Source: Streptomyces longhuiensis
GTDB lineage: Bacteria; Actinomycetota; Actinomycetes; Streptomycetales; Streptomycetaceae
DNA length: 64,000 nucleotides
NCBI RefSeq assembly: GCF_020616555.1
Contig: NZ_CP085173.1
Span: forward strand, 7,518,001-7,582,000
Direction: 5' to 3'
Positions 49,545 to 57,495 of the stretch are shown here, piece by piece. The notes beneath the pieces were generated by a model. That model was not told where the DNA came from and did no database searches. It saw nothing but the letters and a program-made list of their open reading frames with translations. Position numbers and translations under genes: made by a program. Numbering within the stretch: the first letter of the stretch is position 1; each line of letters starts with the position of its first letter.

Positions 49545-50252
49545 CGGATGTCATCGCCCTCGTCACCGCAGAGCGAGCGCAGCGCCACCGACCGGCTGTC
49601 ACGCACGTGCACCTGCGTGCTCGCGGCGGCCGTCTCCTCGCCGCCCGCGACGATGTGCCGGAAGATCACCGCATGCTGCGCCCGCAGGTGGGCGGGTTTC
49701 CTCGCGCAGGCCGAACAGCAGCTGGAGCTGCGAGCCGAGCTGCTCCATGGTGCGCGCCGGCAGAGGGTTCCCGGACAGGATCACGATGCCCTCGTGGAAC
49801 GCGGTGTGCGCGGCCACCTCACGCGCGCCCTCGCCGGCCGCGGCCGCCCGCTCCGCCACGTCCAGCGTCCCGCGCAGCGCGCCGAGCCCCTCCGGCTTCC
49901 GTGGCGCGGCCCGCGCGTCCCGCGCGACCCGCCGGGCCGCGAGCCGGGACCCCTGTACGGCCAGCGGCTCCCACACCTCGTAGAGGTGCTCCACGTCGGC
50001 CCGGGCCGGCCGCCGTACGCGTACGCCGTTGTGCGGCAGGAGTTCGAGCAGGCCCTAGGTGACGAGCGAACGCGGCGCCTCCCGCACGGGGACGCGCGAC
50101 ATCCGGAGTTCTTCGGCGACCTCGCGCTCCACGAGCCGGGACCCCCGCGGGTGGCGCCGGTCGACGATGCGCTCCAGGATCGCGTCCCGCGCGCGTGCCG
50201 AGCGGTGGCCGGGCCCCGCCGCTCTTCGTGGATTCCCCGGCCTCCCGGGCAC
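49545..50252 (-). pseudogene. GntR-family (FCD-type) regulator, inactivated
   Basis: Minus-strand reading gives a GntR helix-turn-helix, ARDAILERIVDRRHPRGSRL then MSRVPVREAPRSLV, followed at 50057-50055 by an in-frame TAG where GntR proteins have Glu (next residues GLLELLPHNGVRV). The FCD-type C-terminal domain continues in the same frame through AAHTAFHEGIVILSGNPL to LFGLREE, then shifts frame near 49697: HLRAQHAVIFRHIVAGGEE reads on only in another frame. Pro replaces the usual Leu in VREAL. One stop and one frameshift mean it cannot make an intact repressor. Family identity is firm from sequence. Confidence 0.85.
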
Positions 50253-50337
50253 AGCCGCCGACGTTGCCCGCCACGTCCACCGTGCTCGCTCCCGCGTGCC
50301 CCGGGCGAGGATGCGGGGACGGGCCCGCGACCTCGTG

Positions 50338-50697
50338 CTAAGCCGGGGCCTGGCCCTGCCGGTCGGCGTACTCGAAGACCGAGCCGTCCGGGTGCATCGC
50401 GATGAGGTTGCGGCCCGCAGGTGTCGGGACCGGCCCCGCGAGGACGTGGGCGCCGGACGCGCTGAGGACGGCGTGCGCCTCGTCGACGTCCGGGACGGCG
50501 ATCGTCGCCGCGACCTTGCGCAGGACGTCGATCTCCTCCTTCGGACCGCTCATCAGGAGGAAGCAGCCGACCGCCGCGACGGAGACCCCGCCGCGCTCGA
50601 AGCGCAGGGCCCGGCTGCCCGCGAGCCGTTCGTAGAACGCGACCGAGGACTCCAGGTCCTCGACGCAGATACGCAGCGTGGTTCCCAGGATCTCCAT
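50338..50697 (-). CDS. VOC-family (glyoxalase/bleomycin resistance-like) protein
   Basis: 119 residues with the paired beta-alpha-beta-beta-beta modules of the vicinal oxygen chelate fold: GTTLRICVEDLESSVAFYERL at the start, FLLMSGPKEEIDVLRKVAATI in the middle and NLIAMHPDGSVFEYADRQ at the end, where Glu in FEYADRQG is the common metal ligand position. It may bind antibiotics, or act as an enzyme on small ligands. The frame is open to 50796, but ATG 50697 gives the normal VOC N-terminus and has TACGCT seven bases upstream, so a leaderless start is likely. Confidence 0.82.
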   Translation of the reverse strand: MEILGTTLRICVEDLESSVAFYERLAGSRALRFERGGVSVAAVGCFLLMSGPKEEIDVLRKVAATIAVPDVDEAHAVLSASGAHVLAGPVPTPAGRNLIAMHPDGSVFEYADRQGQAPA

Positions 50698-50704
50698 AGC
50701 GGTG

Positions 50705-50710
50705 AGCGTA
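50705..50710 (-). promoter_or_regulatory. -10 hexamer of a probable leaderless promoter for the VOC gene
   Basis: TACGCT on the minus strand is followed by CACCGCT and the ATG at 50697, with no ribosome binding site. Confidence 0.5.
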
Positions 50711-50815
50711 GTTGGCCACGCGCGGACGCGTGATCGTTTCCGGGGATCGGCCATGAGCGGGCGGCGGGGCCCGTGCCGCCGGGAGGCCGGCGGCACGGGC
50801 CCCGCATCGTTCGGC

Positions 50816-51655
50816 TCAGCTCGTGGCGCCCTCGCGATCGGTCTTGCGGCACAGGATCTCGCCGTGCAGCACCGAGAACCAGGCGTCCGGCTGCTTGCCC
50901 CACGTCCGCCACGCCTCGGAGATCTTCTCCAGCTGACCGGCCGTGGCGTGGCCGGCCTCCGTCGCGCGGTCGGCGTACGCGGAGGCGACGGTGCGGTCGG
51001 CCCACAGGCCGCTCCACCAGTCGGTCTCGTCCGGTGCGGAGTAACACCAGGTGGAGGAGGACGCGTTGATGTCGGCCGGGGCGAAACCCGCCTCCAGCGC
51101 CCAGGACTTGAGACGCCGGCCCGCGTCCGGCTCGCCGCCGTTGGCGCGGGCGACCCGCCGGTACAGGTCCAGCCAGTCGTCCATGGCCGGCGCGTTCGGG
51201 TACCAGGTCATGGCCGCGTAGTCCGAATCGCGGACGGCGATGAACCCGGTGGGCTTGGTGACGCGGCGCATCTCGCGCAGGGCCTGCACCGGGTCACCGA
51301 CGTGCTGGAGCACCTGGTGGGCGTGCACGACGCAGAACGTGTCGTCCGGGTAGTCCAGTGCGTGGACGTCCGCGGTCGCGAAGTCGACGTTGGCCAGGCC
51401 GCGTTCGGCCGCGGTCGCCCGGGCCTGGTCGAGGATCCCCGCGGCCTGGTCCACGCCGGTGACATGCCCCTCGGGGACCAGCGCCGCCAGGTCGGCGGTG
51501 ATGGTCCCCGGGCCGCACCCGATGTCCAGGATCTTCATGTGCGGCTTCAGTGAACCGAGCAGATACGCCGCCGAGTTGGCGGCGGTGCGCCAGGTGTGGG
51601 AGCGCAGCACGGACTCGTGATGGCCGTGCGTGTAGACAGCGGTCTCCTTCGGCAT
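50816..51655 (-). CDS. SAM-dependent methyltransferase (UbiE/MerR-type class I)
   Basis: 279 residues with motif I ILDIGCGPGTITADLAAL near residue 42, VTGVDQAAGIL near 65, DFATADVHALDYPDD near 90, and VVHAHQVLQHVGDPVQAL near 108. The C-terminal half (APADINASSSTWCYS, WADRTVASAYADRA) forms the cap that holds the substrate, often a polyketide or aromatic acceptor. ATG 51655 follows AAGGGG at suitable spacing, and the frame extends upstream without homology. Two perfect inverted repeats lie 70-100 bases upstream. It stands alone; neighbours are unrelated. Confidence 0.9.
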   Translation of the reverse strand: MPKETAVYTHGHHESVLRSHTWRTAANSAAYLLGSLKPHMKILDIGCGPGTITADLAALVPEGHVTGVDQAAGILDQARATAAERGLANVDFATADVHALDYPDDTFCVVHAHQVLQHVGDPVQALREMRRVTKPTGFIAVRDSDYAAMTWYPNAPAMDDWLDLYRRVARANGGEPDAGRRLKSWALEAGFAPADINASSSTWCYSAPDETDWWSGLWADRTVASAYADRATEAGHATAGQLEKISEAWRTWGKQPDAWFSVLHGEILCRKTDREGATS

Positions 51656-51725
51656 GGCGGACCCCTTCGCAAGATCGGTGAGCGGTGAACCCAGTGGGAT
51701 CACCGTACGCCGCTCCTCCGAATAT

Positions 51726-51756
51726 TGAGATGGGCATCTCATGATGCGGACCGCAT
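51726..51756. promoter_or_regulatory. Two adjacent inverted repeats upstream of the methyltransferase gene
   Basis: TGAGATGGGCATCTCA (51726-51741) is a perfect 7-bp inverted repeat around GG, and ATGCGGACCGCAT (51744-51756) a perfect 6-bp repeat around one base. They lie between the lipid kinase stop (51765) and the methyltransferase start, and look like operator sites. Confidence 0.45.
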
Positions 51757-51764
51757 GTCTGGTG

Positions 51765-53270
51765 TCACAGTAGGGTCATCGGCCGGTAGACCCGCAGTGC
51801 CTCGTGCTGCTTGTCGATGATCAACTCCGGTCCGCACGGCCCGACTTCACCGTCGAAGGCCAGGGGCGTGCCGGGGCTGATGCGGTCCATACGCAGCCTC
51901 GTGCGCCGGATCGCGGCGTGGAACGGGGAGCGGGAGAGCGGCCCCGCGAACGCCGCCGCCAGCAGTCGCAGGCCCGGCAGCCGGCCGCCGTGCACCACGC
52001 GCACGTCGAGCAGGCCGTCCGCGAGATCCGCGCGCCGCCCCGCCGTGAGCCCCATCCGGCGGTACGTGCAGTTCCCGGCGAACACCATCCACAACGGCCG
52101 CCGCGCGCCGTCCAGTTCGGCCTGCAACGGGTGGTCGCGGCGCAGCACGTGCGTGGCGGCGACCACGTCGGCGAGCCGTCCGCCGATCCGCCGCGACCAG
52201 CGCTCGCGCTCTTTCACCAGCTCCGGGTACACGCCCAGGCTGAAAGTGTTGAGGAAGATTCCGGAGGTGGCCGACGACCGGAAGCGGCCGACGTCGACCG
52301 CGACGGCGTCGCCCGCCTCGACGGCCCGCGACAGGTCGCCCGGGTCCTCTATCCCCAGGTCGTACGCGAAGTGGTTGAGCGTGCCGCCGGGGAGCACGGC
52401 GAGCGGCAGGCCGTGGCGCAGGGCGACGCCCGCCGCCGTGTTCACGGTGCCGTCCCCGCCGCACACCCCGAGTGCCCGCGCCCGGGTCGCCGCCTTCTCC
52501 AGCGCGGCCGGCAGATCTGACCCGGAGGCCTCGACGATCTCGGCCTGCGGCAGCAGCCCACGCAGCGTCCGCGCCTGGTCCGGGCTGCCCGCGCCCGTGT
52601 TGACCACCATCACCAGGCCCTCACCGCCGGGCAGCTTCGGCACGTCGTCCACCAGCGGGCGGCCCGGCGAGGGCATCTGGTCGCGGGTGGGCACGAGCCC
52701 CCGTACCGCGAACGCCGCGCCCGCCCCGAGCGCGGCGCCCGCGAGGACATCGCCCGGGAAGTGCGCGCCCGTGTAGACACGGGACGCGGCGACGGAGAGC
52801 GCGAGGGGCGCCACCAGTGCGCCCAGCGGACGGGACTCCAGCGCGACGCCCGCCGCGAACGCGGCCGCCGACGCCGCGTGCCCGGACGGGAACGACGTGG
52901 TGACCGGCTGCCGCTTCAGCCGCCGCACCAGCGGAACCGGGTCGAGCACGGGCCGCGGCCTGCGCACCGAATGCTTGCCGAGTGTGTTGATCGTCACGGA
53001 CGCCACGGCGAGCGAGGCGACACCGCGCACGGCCGCGCGGCGGGCCTTCGGCGAGCCGCCCACCGCCAGCGCGCCCGCCACCGCGAACCACAGCACCCCA
53101 TGGTTCGCGCTGCGGCTCAGCCGGGGCAGGACACGGTCGCCGCCCGGCCAGTGCCGGCGCGCCGCGTACTCGAAAACGCGCAGGTCAAGGGCGGCGAGGC
53201 GGCCGCGCAGGCCGGGCCCGGCAGGGGGCGTGTTCCGCCAGGTCGTCAAAGGGTCGAGGTCAGCGCACAT
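51765..53270 (-). CDS. Fused PAP2 phosphatase and diacylglycerol/sphingosine-type lipid kinase
   Basis: 501 residues. Residues about 60-195 are a PAP2-type membrane phosphatase with the complete signature: KX6RP as Lys99 to Arg106-Pro107, PSGH at 128-131 and SRX5HX3D at Ser163 to Asp174, within hydrophobic helices. From about 218 on a DAGK catalytic domain follows, with VNTGAGS, the ATP loop GGDGTVNTAAG and PGGTLNHFAYDLG. The two activities oppose each other on lipid phosphates, so it may interconvert phosphatidic acid, undecaprenyl phosphate or similar lipids. The ATG at 53270 has no clear ribosome binding site. Divergent from the ABC-F gene. Confidence 0.9.
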   Translation of the reverse strand: MCADLDPLTTWRNTPPAGPGLRGRLAALDLRVFEYAARRHWPGGDRVLPRLSRSANHGVLWFAVAGALAVGGSPKARRAAVRGVASLAVASVTINTLGKHSVRRPRPVLDPVPLVRRLKRQPVTTSFPSGHAASAAAFAAGVALESRPLGALVAPLALSVAASRVYTGAHFPGDVLAGAALGAGAAFAVRGLVPTRDQMPSPGRPLVDDVPKLPGGEGLVMVVNTGAGSPDQARTLRGLLPQAEIVEASGSDLPAALEKAATRARALGVCGGDGTVNTAAGVALRHGLPLAVLPGGTLNHFAYDLGIEDPGDLSRAVEAGDAVAVDVGRFRSSATSGIFLNTFSLGVYPELVKERERWSRRIGGRLADVVAATHVLRRDHPLQAELDGARRPLWMVFAGNCTYRRMGLTAGRRADLADGLLDVRVVHGGRLPGLRLLAAAFAGPLSRSPFHAAIRRTRLRMDRISPGTPLAFDGEVGPCGPELIIDKQHEALRVYRPMTLL

Positions 53271-53349
53271 TGCGCACGTGTACCCGCACCGGGCCGCCGC
53301 ACCCCCAAGGCGTGCCGAAATCGTTTTGCTCCTCACCCGGCCGGGCGCC

Positions 53350-53355
53350 CACAAT
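53350..53355 (+). promoter_or_regulatory. Probable leaderless promoter of the ABC-F gene
   Basis: CACAAT lies seven bases before ATG 53363 and TTGCTC 18 bases further upstream. The -10 is a weak match but the spacing fits a leaderless start. Confidence 0.4.
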
Positions 53356-53362
53356 GCGGACC

Positions 53363-54994
53363 ATGGGACATCTGGAAGCCGCGCACCTCGAGTACTACTT
53401 GCCGGACGGGCGGGCGCTGCTCGGTGATGTCTCCTTCCGGGTCGGGGAGGGCTCCGTCGTCGCCCTCGTCGGGCCGAACGGCGCGGGAAAGACGACGCTC
53501 CTCAAGCTGATCTCCGGCGAGCTGAAGCCGCACGGCGGCACCGTCACCGTCGGCGGCGGGCTCGGCGTGATGTCGCAGTTCGTCGGCTCGGTGCGCGACG
53601 AGACGACCGTGCGCGACCTGCTCGTGTCGGTCGCGACCCCGCGGCTCAGGGAGGTGGCGAAGGCCGTCGACGAGGCCGAGCACCTGATCATGACCGTCGA
53701 CGACGAGGCGGCGCAGCTCCAATACGCGCAGGCCCTGTCCGACTGGGCCGAGGTACGCGGCTACGAGGCCGAGACGGTCTGGGACATGTGCACCACGGCC
53801 GCCCTCGGCATCCCGTACGAGACGGCGCAGTTCCGCGAGGTCCGCACCCTCTCCGGCGGCGAGCAGAAACGACTCGTCCTCGAAGCGCTGCTGCGCGGCA
53901 CCGACGAGGTCCTCCTCCTCGACGAGCCGGACAACTATCTCGACGTGCCCGGCAAGCGCTGGCTGGAGGAGAAGCTGCGCGAGACCCGTAAGACGGTCCT
54001 GTTCGTCTCCCACGACCGGGAGCTCCTCGCCCGCTCCGCCGAGAAGATCGTCAGCGTCGAGCCGGGACCCGCCGGCGCCGACGCCTGGGTCCACGGTGCC
54101 GGCTTCGCGACGTACCACGAGGCGCGGCGCGAGCGGTTCGCGCGCTTCGAGGAGCTGCGCAGGCGCTGGGACGAGAAGCACGCCCAGCTGAAGAAGCTCG
54201 TCCTCAACCTGCGGCAGGCGGCCGCCGTCAGCCACGAGATGGCGTCCCGCTACGCGGCGGCGCAGACCCGCCTGCGCAAGTTCGAGGAGGCGGGACCCCC
54301 GCCCGAGCCGCCGCGCGAGCAGGACATCACCATGCGCCTGCACGGCGGCCGCACCGGGGTGCGGGCCATCACCTGCAAGGGCCTGGAGCTGACCGGCCTG
54401 ATGCAACCCTTCGACCTGGAGGTCTTCTACGGCGAGCGGGTCGCCGTCCTCGGCTCGAACGGCTCCGGCAAGTCGCACTTCTTGCGGCTGCTCGCCGGGA
54501 ACCCCGACGACGAGGTCGCGCACACGGGGGAGTGGAAGCTCGGCGCGCGCGTCGTGCCCGGTCACTTCGCGCAGACCCACGCCCACCCCGAGCTCCAGGG
54601 CCGCACCCTGCTCGACATCCTCTGGCTCGACCACGCCAAGGACCGTGGCGCTGCGATGGGGAGGTTGCGGCGCTACGAGCTGACGGCCCAGGCCGAGCAG
54701 AAGTTCGAGCGTCTGTCGGGCGGCCAGCAGGCCCGCTTCCAGATCCTGCTGCTCGAACTGGCCGGAGTGACGGCGCTCCTCCTCGACGAGCCGACGGACA
54801 ACCTCGACCTGGAGTCCGCCGAGGCGCTCCAGGAGGGCCTGGAGGCGTTCGACGGCACGGTCCTCGCCGTCACGCACGACCGCTGGTTCGCCCGCTCCTT
54901 CGACCGCTACCTCGTCTTCGGCAGCGACGGCCGCCTGCGGGAGTCCGACGAACCCGTCTGGGACGAGCGCAGGGTGGAGCGGGCGCGCGGGTAA
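53363..54994 (+). CDS. ABC-F family ATP-binding protein
   Basis: 543 residues with two ABC ATPase domains in one chain and no membrane segments, the hallmark of ABC-F proteins that act on the ribosome or give antibiotic resistance. First domain: Walker A GPNGAGKTT near 38, signature LSGGEQKR near 163 and Walker B LLLDEPDNYLD near 186. The linker (about 250-330) is charged and helical, the position of the ribosome-inserting P-site tip motif. Second domain: GSNGSGKSH near 368, LSGGQQAR near 451, LLLDEPTDNLDL near 472. ATG 53363 (a second ATG at 53354 is in frame). A hairpin follows. Confidence 0.93.
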   Translation: MGHLEAAHLEYYLPDGRALLGDVSFRVGEGSVVALVGPNGAGKTTLLKLISGELKPHGGTVTVGGGLGVMSQFVGSVRDETTVRDLLVSVATPRLREVAKAVDEAEHLIMTVDDEAAQLQYAQALSDWAEVRGYEAETVWDMCTTAALGIPYETAQFREVRTLSGGEQKRLVLEALLRGTDEVLLLDEPDNYLDVPGKRWLEEKLRETRKTVLFVSHDRELLARSAEKIVSVEPGPAGADAWVHGAGFATYHEARRERFARFEELRRRWDEKHAQLKKLVLNLRQAAAVSHEMASRYAAAQTRLRKFEEAGPPPEPPREQDITMRLHGGRTGVRAITCKGLELTGLMQPFDLEVFYGERVAVLGSNGSGKSHFLRLLAGNPDDEVAHTGEWKLGARVVPGHFAQTHAHPELQGRTLLDILWLDHAKDRGAAMGRLRRYELTAQAEQKFERLSGGQQARFQILLLELAGVTALLLDEPTDNLDLESAEALQEGLEAFDGTVLAVTHDRWFARSFDRYLVFGSDGRLRESDEPVWDERRVERARG

Positions 54995-55106
54995 CCGCCA
55001 CCGCGGCGCCCCGCTGCCGTCCCGTCACCCACTCGGCCCAGGCCCGCGGCACCCTCCCCTCACCGCCATCCCCCGTGCTCCCGCTCCCCGGCGACCGGCA
55101 CCGGCC

Positions 55107-55129
55107 CTCCCGCGCAGACCGCGCGGGAG
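55107..55129 (+). terminator. Hairpin terminator after the ABC-F gene
   Basis: A perfect 9-bp stem (55107-55115 with 55121-55129) with loop AGACC, 113 bases after the stop and 85 before the next gene. Confidence 0.65.
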
Positions 55130-55213
55130 TGTGCGGCTCGGGAGAGGCTGGGGAGGGTATGAGGTGCCCAGGAGGTCCCGGCAGGGCGGACGGGCAGCGC
55201 GTGGAGGTGGCAC

Positions 55214-56473
55214 ATGCGGGGCGACGACCACGGGATCCTGGAGGGTCACGGGCCCGTCCGGTACGGGCCGCCGCTGCCGGACGACGGCCTTCCCGTCCTG
55301 CCCGAGCTGGCCGCCGCTGCCGCCACCGCGGACCCGGCCGTCCCGGAACCGCCCGGCGGCGCCCCCTCACTCCTCGACGCCGCCTGCGGCTACTGGCTGC
55401 GCCGCGGCCTTCCCACCGAGCCGGGCAGCACCGCGGCCGCGCCCGGCGGCGTACCCCTGCTCCTCGCGCTGACCGCCGCGATCGGCGGCGACGTGCTGCT
55501 GCCCCGGCCCTGCCCGGCCTGGTGGGAGCCCCAGGCGCGGCTGCTGGGCCGGTCGGTCTTCCACGTGGCGACGCCCGCCGAGTGCGGCGGCGTCCCCGAT
55601 CCGTACGCCCTCCTCGAAACCGTGCGCCGGGTCCGCGCCGAGGGCGGCGACCCGCGGCTCCTCGTCCTGTCCGTCGCCGACGACCCCACCGGGACGGTGC
55701 CGCCGCCCGAGATCCTGCACGAGGCCGTCGAGGCCGCCGTGGCCGAGGGCCTGCACATCGTCAGCGACGAGACCTGGCGCGACACCCTGCACCACGACCC
55801 GGACCGCGCCACCGTCCTGATCGGCCCCGCCGAGATGCTGCCCGAGCACGTCACCGTCGTCACCGACCTCACCGGCGCCTACCTGCCGCCCGGACTGCCC
55901 GCGGCCGTCGCCCGCCTCCCCGCCACGGCGCGCGGGGCCGTCCTGCGCGCCCGCGTCCTGGACGTCCTCACGGCGCTCGGCGCGGTCCTCTCCGTCCCCG
56001 CCGCGGCGGCCGCCGCGTACGCGCTCGGCGAACCCGCCGAAGTCACCGCGCGCCTGCGCGCCACGACCGCCGTCCACGCGCGCGTGGCCGCCGCCGTGCA
56101 CCGCGCGTTGCTCGTCTCCGGCGGACTCGCCCGGCCGCCCGAGGCCGGCCGTCACCTGTACGCGGACCTGGACCGGCTGCGCCCCGCACTCGCCGCCCGC
56201 GGCGTCGGCGACGCCCAGGACCTGGAGGACCGTCTCTCCGAGCGGCTCGGCATGCCCACCCCCGGCGGCCACCGCTTCGGCGACGACCTCGCCGCACTGC
56301 GCGTACGCCTGTCCACCGGCCCCTTCCTCGGCTCAACCCCGCAGGAGCGCATGACGTCTCTCACCACACCGGAACCTCTGGAATTGCCGCACGTACAGCG
56401 CGCGTTGAGCATGTTGGAGTCGGCACTCGACGATCTCAGGGCCGACGTCAAGGGATGGGAGAGTCCTCGATGA
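55214..56473 (+). CDS. Aminotransferase class I/II-like protein lacking the PLP lysine
   Basis: 419 residues that follow the fold-type I aminotransferase plan: GGVPLLLALTAAIGGDVLLP (79-98), where the family has a GxxxxL loop at the start of the large domain, ADDPTGTVPPPE (155-166) in place of NxNPTG, and IVSDETWRD (182-190) in place of DExY. At the position of the cofactor lysine, S/T-x-S-K-x-Y, it reads TDLTGAYLPPG, so Gly221 replaces Lys and no Arg follows. Without that lysine it cannot form the PLP Schiff base. GGAGGTGG precedes the ATG. The stop overlaps the metallo-hydrolase start (ATGA). Confidence 0.78.
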   Translation: MRGDDHGILEGHGPVRYGPPLPDDGLPVLPELAAAAATADPAVPEPPGGAPSLLDAACGYWLRRGLPTEPGSTAAAPGGVPLLLALTAAIGGDVLLPRPCPAWWEPQARLLGRSVFHVATPAECGGVPDPYALLETVRRVRAEGGDPRLLVLSVADDPTGTVPPPEILHEAVEAAVAEGLHIVSDETWRDTLHHDPDRATVLIGPAEMLPEHVTVVTDLTGAYLPPGLPAAVARLPATARGAVLRARVLDVLTALGAVLSVPAAAAAAYALGEPAEVTARLRATTAVHARVAAAVHRALLVSGGLARPPEAGRHLYADLDRLRPALAARGVGDAQDLEDRLSERLGMPTPGGHRFGDDLAALRVRLSTGPFLGSTPQERMTSLTTPEPLELPHVQRALSMLESALDDLRADVKGWESPR

Positions 56474-57495
56474 CGCAGCAGTCCGAGTCGACGGCACAGC
56501 GAGCTGATGCCCCCGCGTCCTTCGTACCCCTCGCCGAGCCGAAGCCGCTCGGCGGGGGACGCACCTGGCCCAAGTCGTTCGCCGACCGCCTGACGGCGCC
56601 ACTGCCCGGACTGCGCGCCTTCGCCCGGTTCGCCAGGGAGGGCGCGCTGCGGCCGCCCCCCGAGGCCCTGACCAAGATCGCCGCCCTGCCGTTCGAGCCG
56701 GGCCCGCTGCCGGACGTGGACGCCCGTACCGTCGCCGTCAGCTGGGCGGGACACGCCAGTTGGGTGCTGCGCATAGGCGGCCTCACCGTGCTCACCGACC
56801 CCGTCTGGTCCCGCAAGATCCTCGGCACCCCGGCCCGCGTCACACCCCCGGGCGTAGCCTGGAGCGCCCTGCCGCGCGTCGACGCCGTCGTCATCAGCCA
56901 CAACCACTACGACCACCTGGACGCCCCCACCCTCAAAAGGCTCCCGAGGGACACCCCCGTGTTCGTGCCCGCCGGACTCGGCCGGTGGTTCACGCGCCGC
57001 CGCTTCACCCGCGTCACGGAGCTCGACTGGTGGGAGGCGGCCGAACTGGACGGCGTGCGCTTCGACTTCGTCCCGGCCCACCACTGGTCCAAGCGCAGCC
57101 TCGTCGACACCTGCCGCACCCTGTGGGGCGGTTGGGTCCTCACCGACCTGGAGGGACAGCGGGTCTACTTCGCGGGGGACACCGGATTCGGGCACTGGTT
57201 CTCGGAGATCGGCAGCCGCTACCCCGGCATCGACCTGGCGCTCCTGCCCATCGGCGCGTACGAGCCGCGCTGGTGGCTGCGGGACGTCCACTGCGACCCG
57301 GAGGAAGCGGTCAGGGCGGCGCAGGACGTGGGAGCGCGCCGGATGGCGCCCATGCACTGGGCGACGTTCCTGCTCTCGGCCGAGCCGGTCCTCGAACCCC
57401 TCACGCGCGTACGGGCCGCATGGCAGAAGGCCGGCCTGGCGCGCAAGGACCTGTGGGACCTGCCGGTGGGCGCCTCACGCGTGCTGTCCGTCTGA
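56470..57495 (+). CDS. MBL-fold metallo-hydrolase, NAPE-PLD/UlaG-like
   Basis: 341 residues of the metallo-beta-lactamase fold. Zinc motif HxHxDH is SHNHYDHLD near residue 143; VPAHHWSKRS near 200, YFAGDTGFGHWF near 237 and APMHWATF near 296 supply the remaining ligands. The overall order and the WAGHASWVLRIGG start fit the N-acylphosphatidylethanolamine phospholipase D-like branch, which cleaves lipid or sugar phosphodiesters. The first 65 residues, with ADAPASFVPLAEPKPLGGG, are poorly structured. It is translationally coupled to the lysine-less aminotransferase-like gene, so the two probably act in one complex or pathway. Confidence 0.9.
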   Translation: MTQQSESTAQRADAPASFVPLAEPKPLGGGRTWPKSFADRLTAPLPGLRAFARFAREGALRPPPEALTKIAALPFEPGPLPDVDARTVAVSWAGHASWVLRIGGLTVLTDPVWSRKILGTPARVTPPGVAWSALPRVDAVVISHNHYDHLDAPTLKRLPRDTPVFVPAGLGRWFTRRRFTRVTELDWWEAAELDGVRFDFVPAHHWSKRSLVDTCRTLWGGWVLTDLEGQRVYFAGDTGFGHWFSEIGSRYPGIDLALLPIGAYEPRWWLRDVHCDPEEAVRAAQDVGARRMAPMHWATFLLSAEPVLEPLTRVRAAWQKAGLARKDLWDLPVGASRVLSV

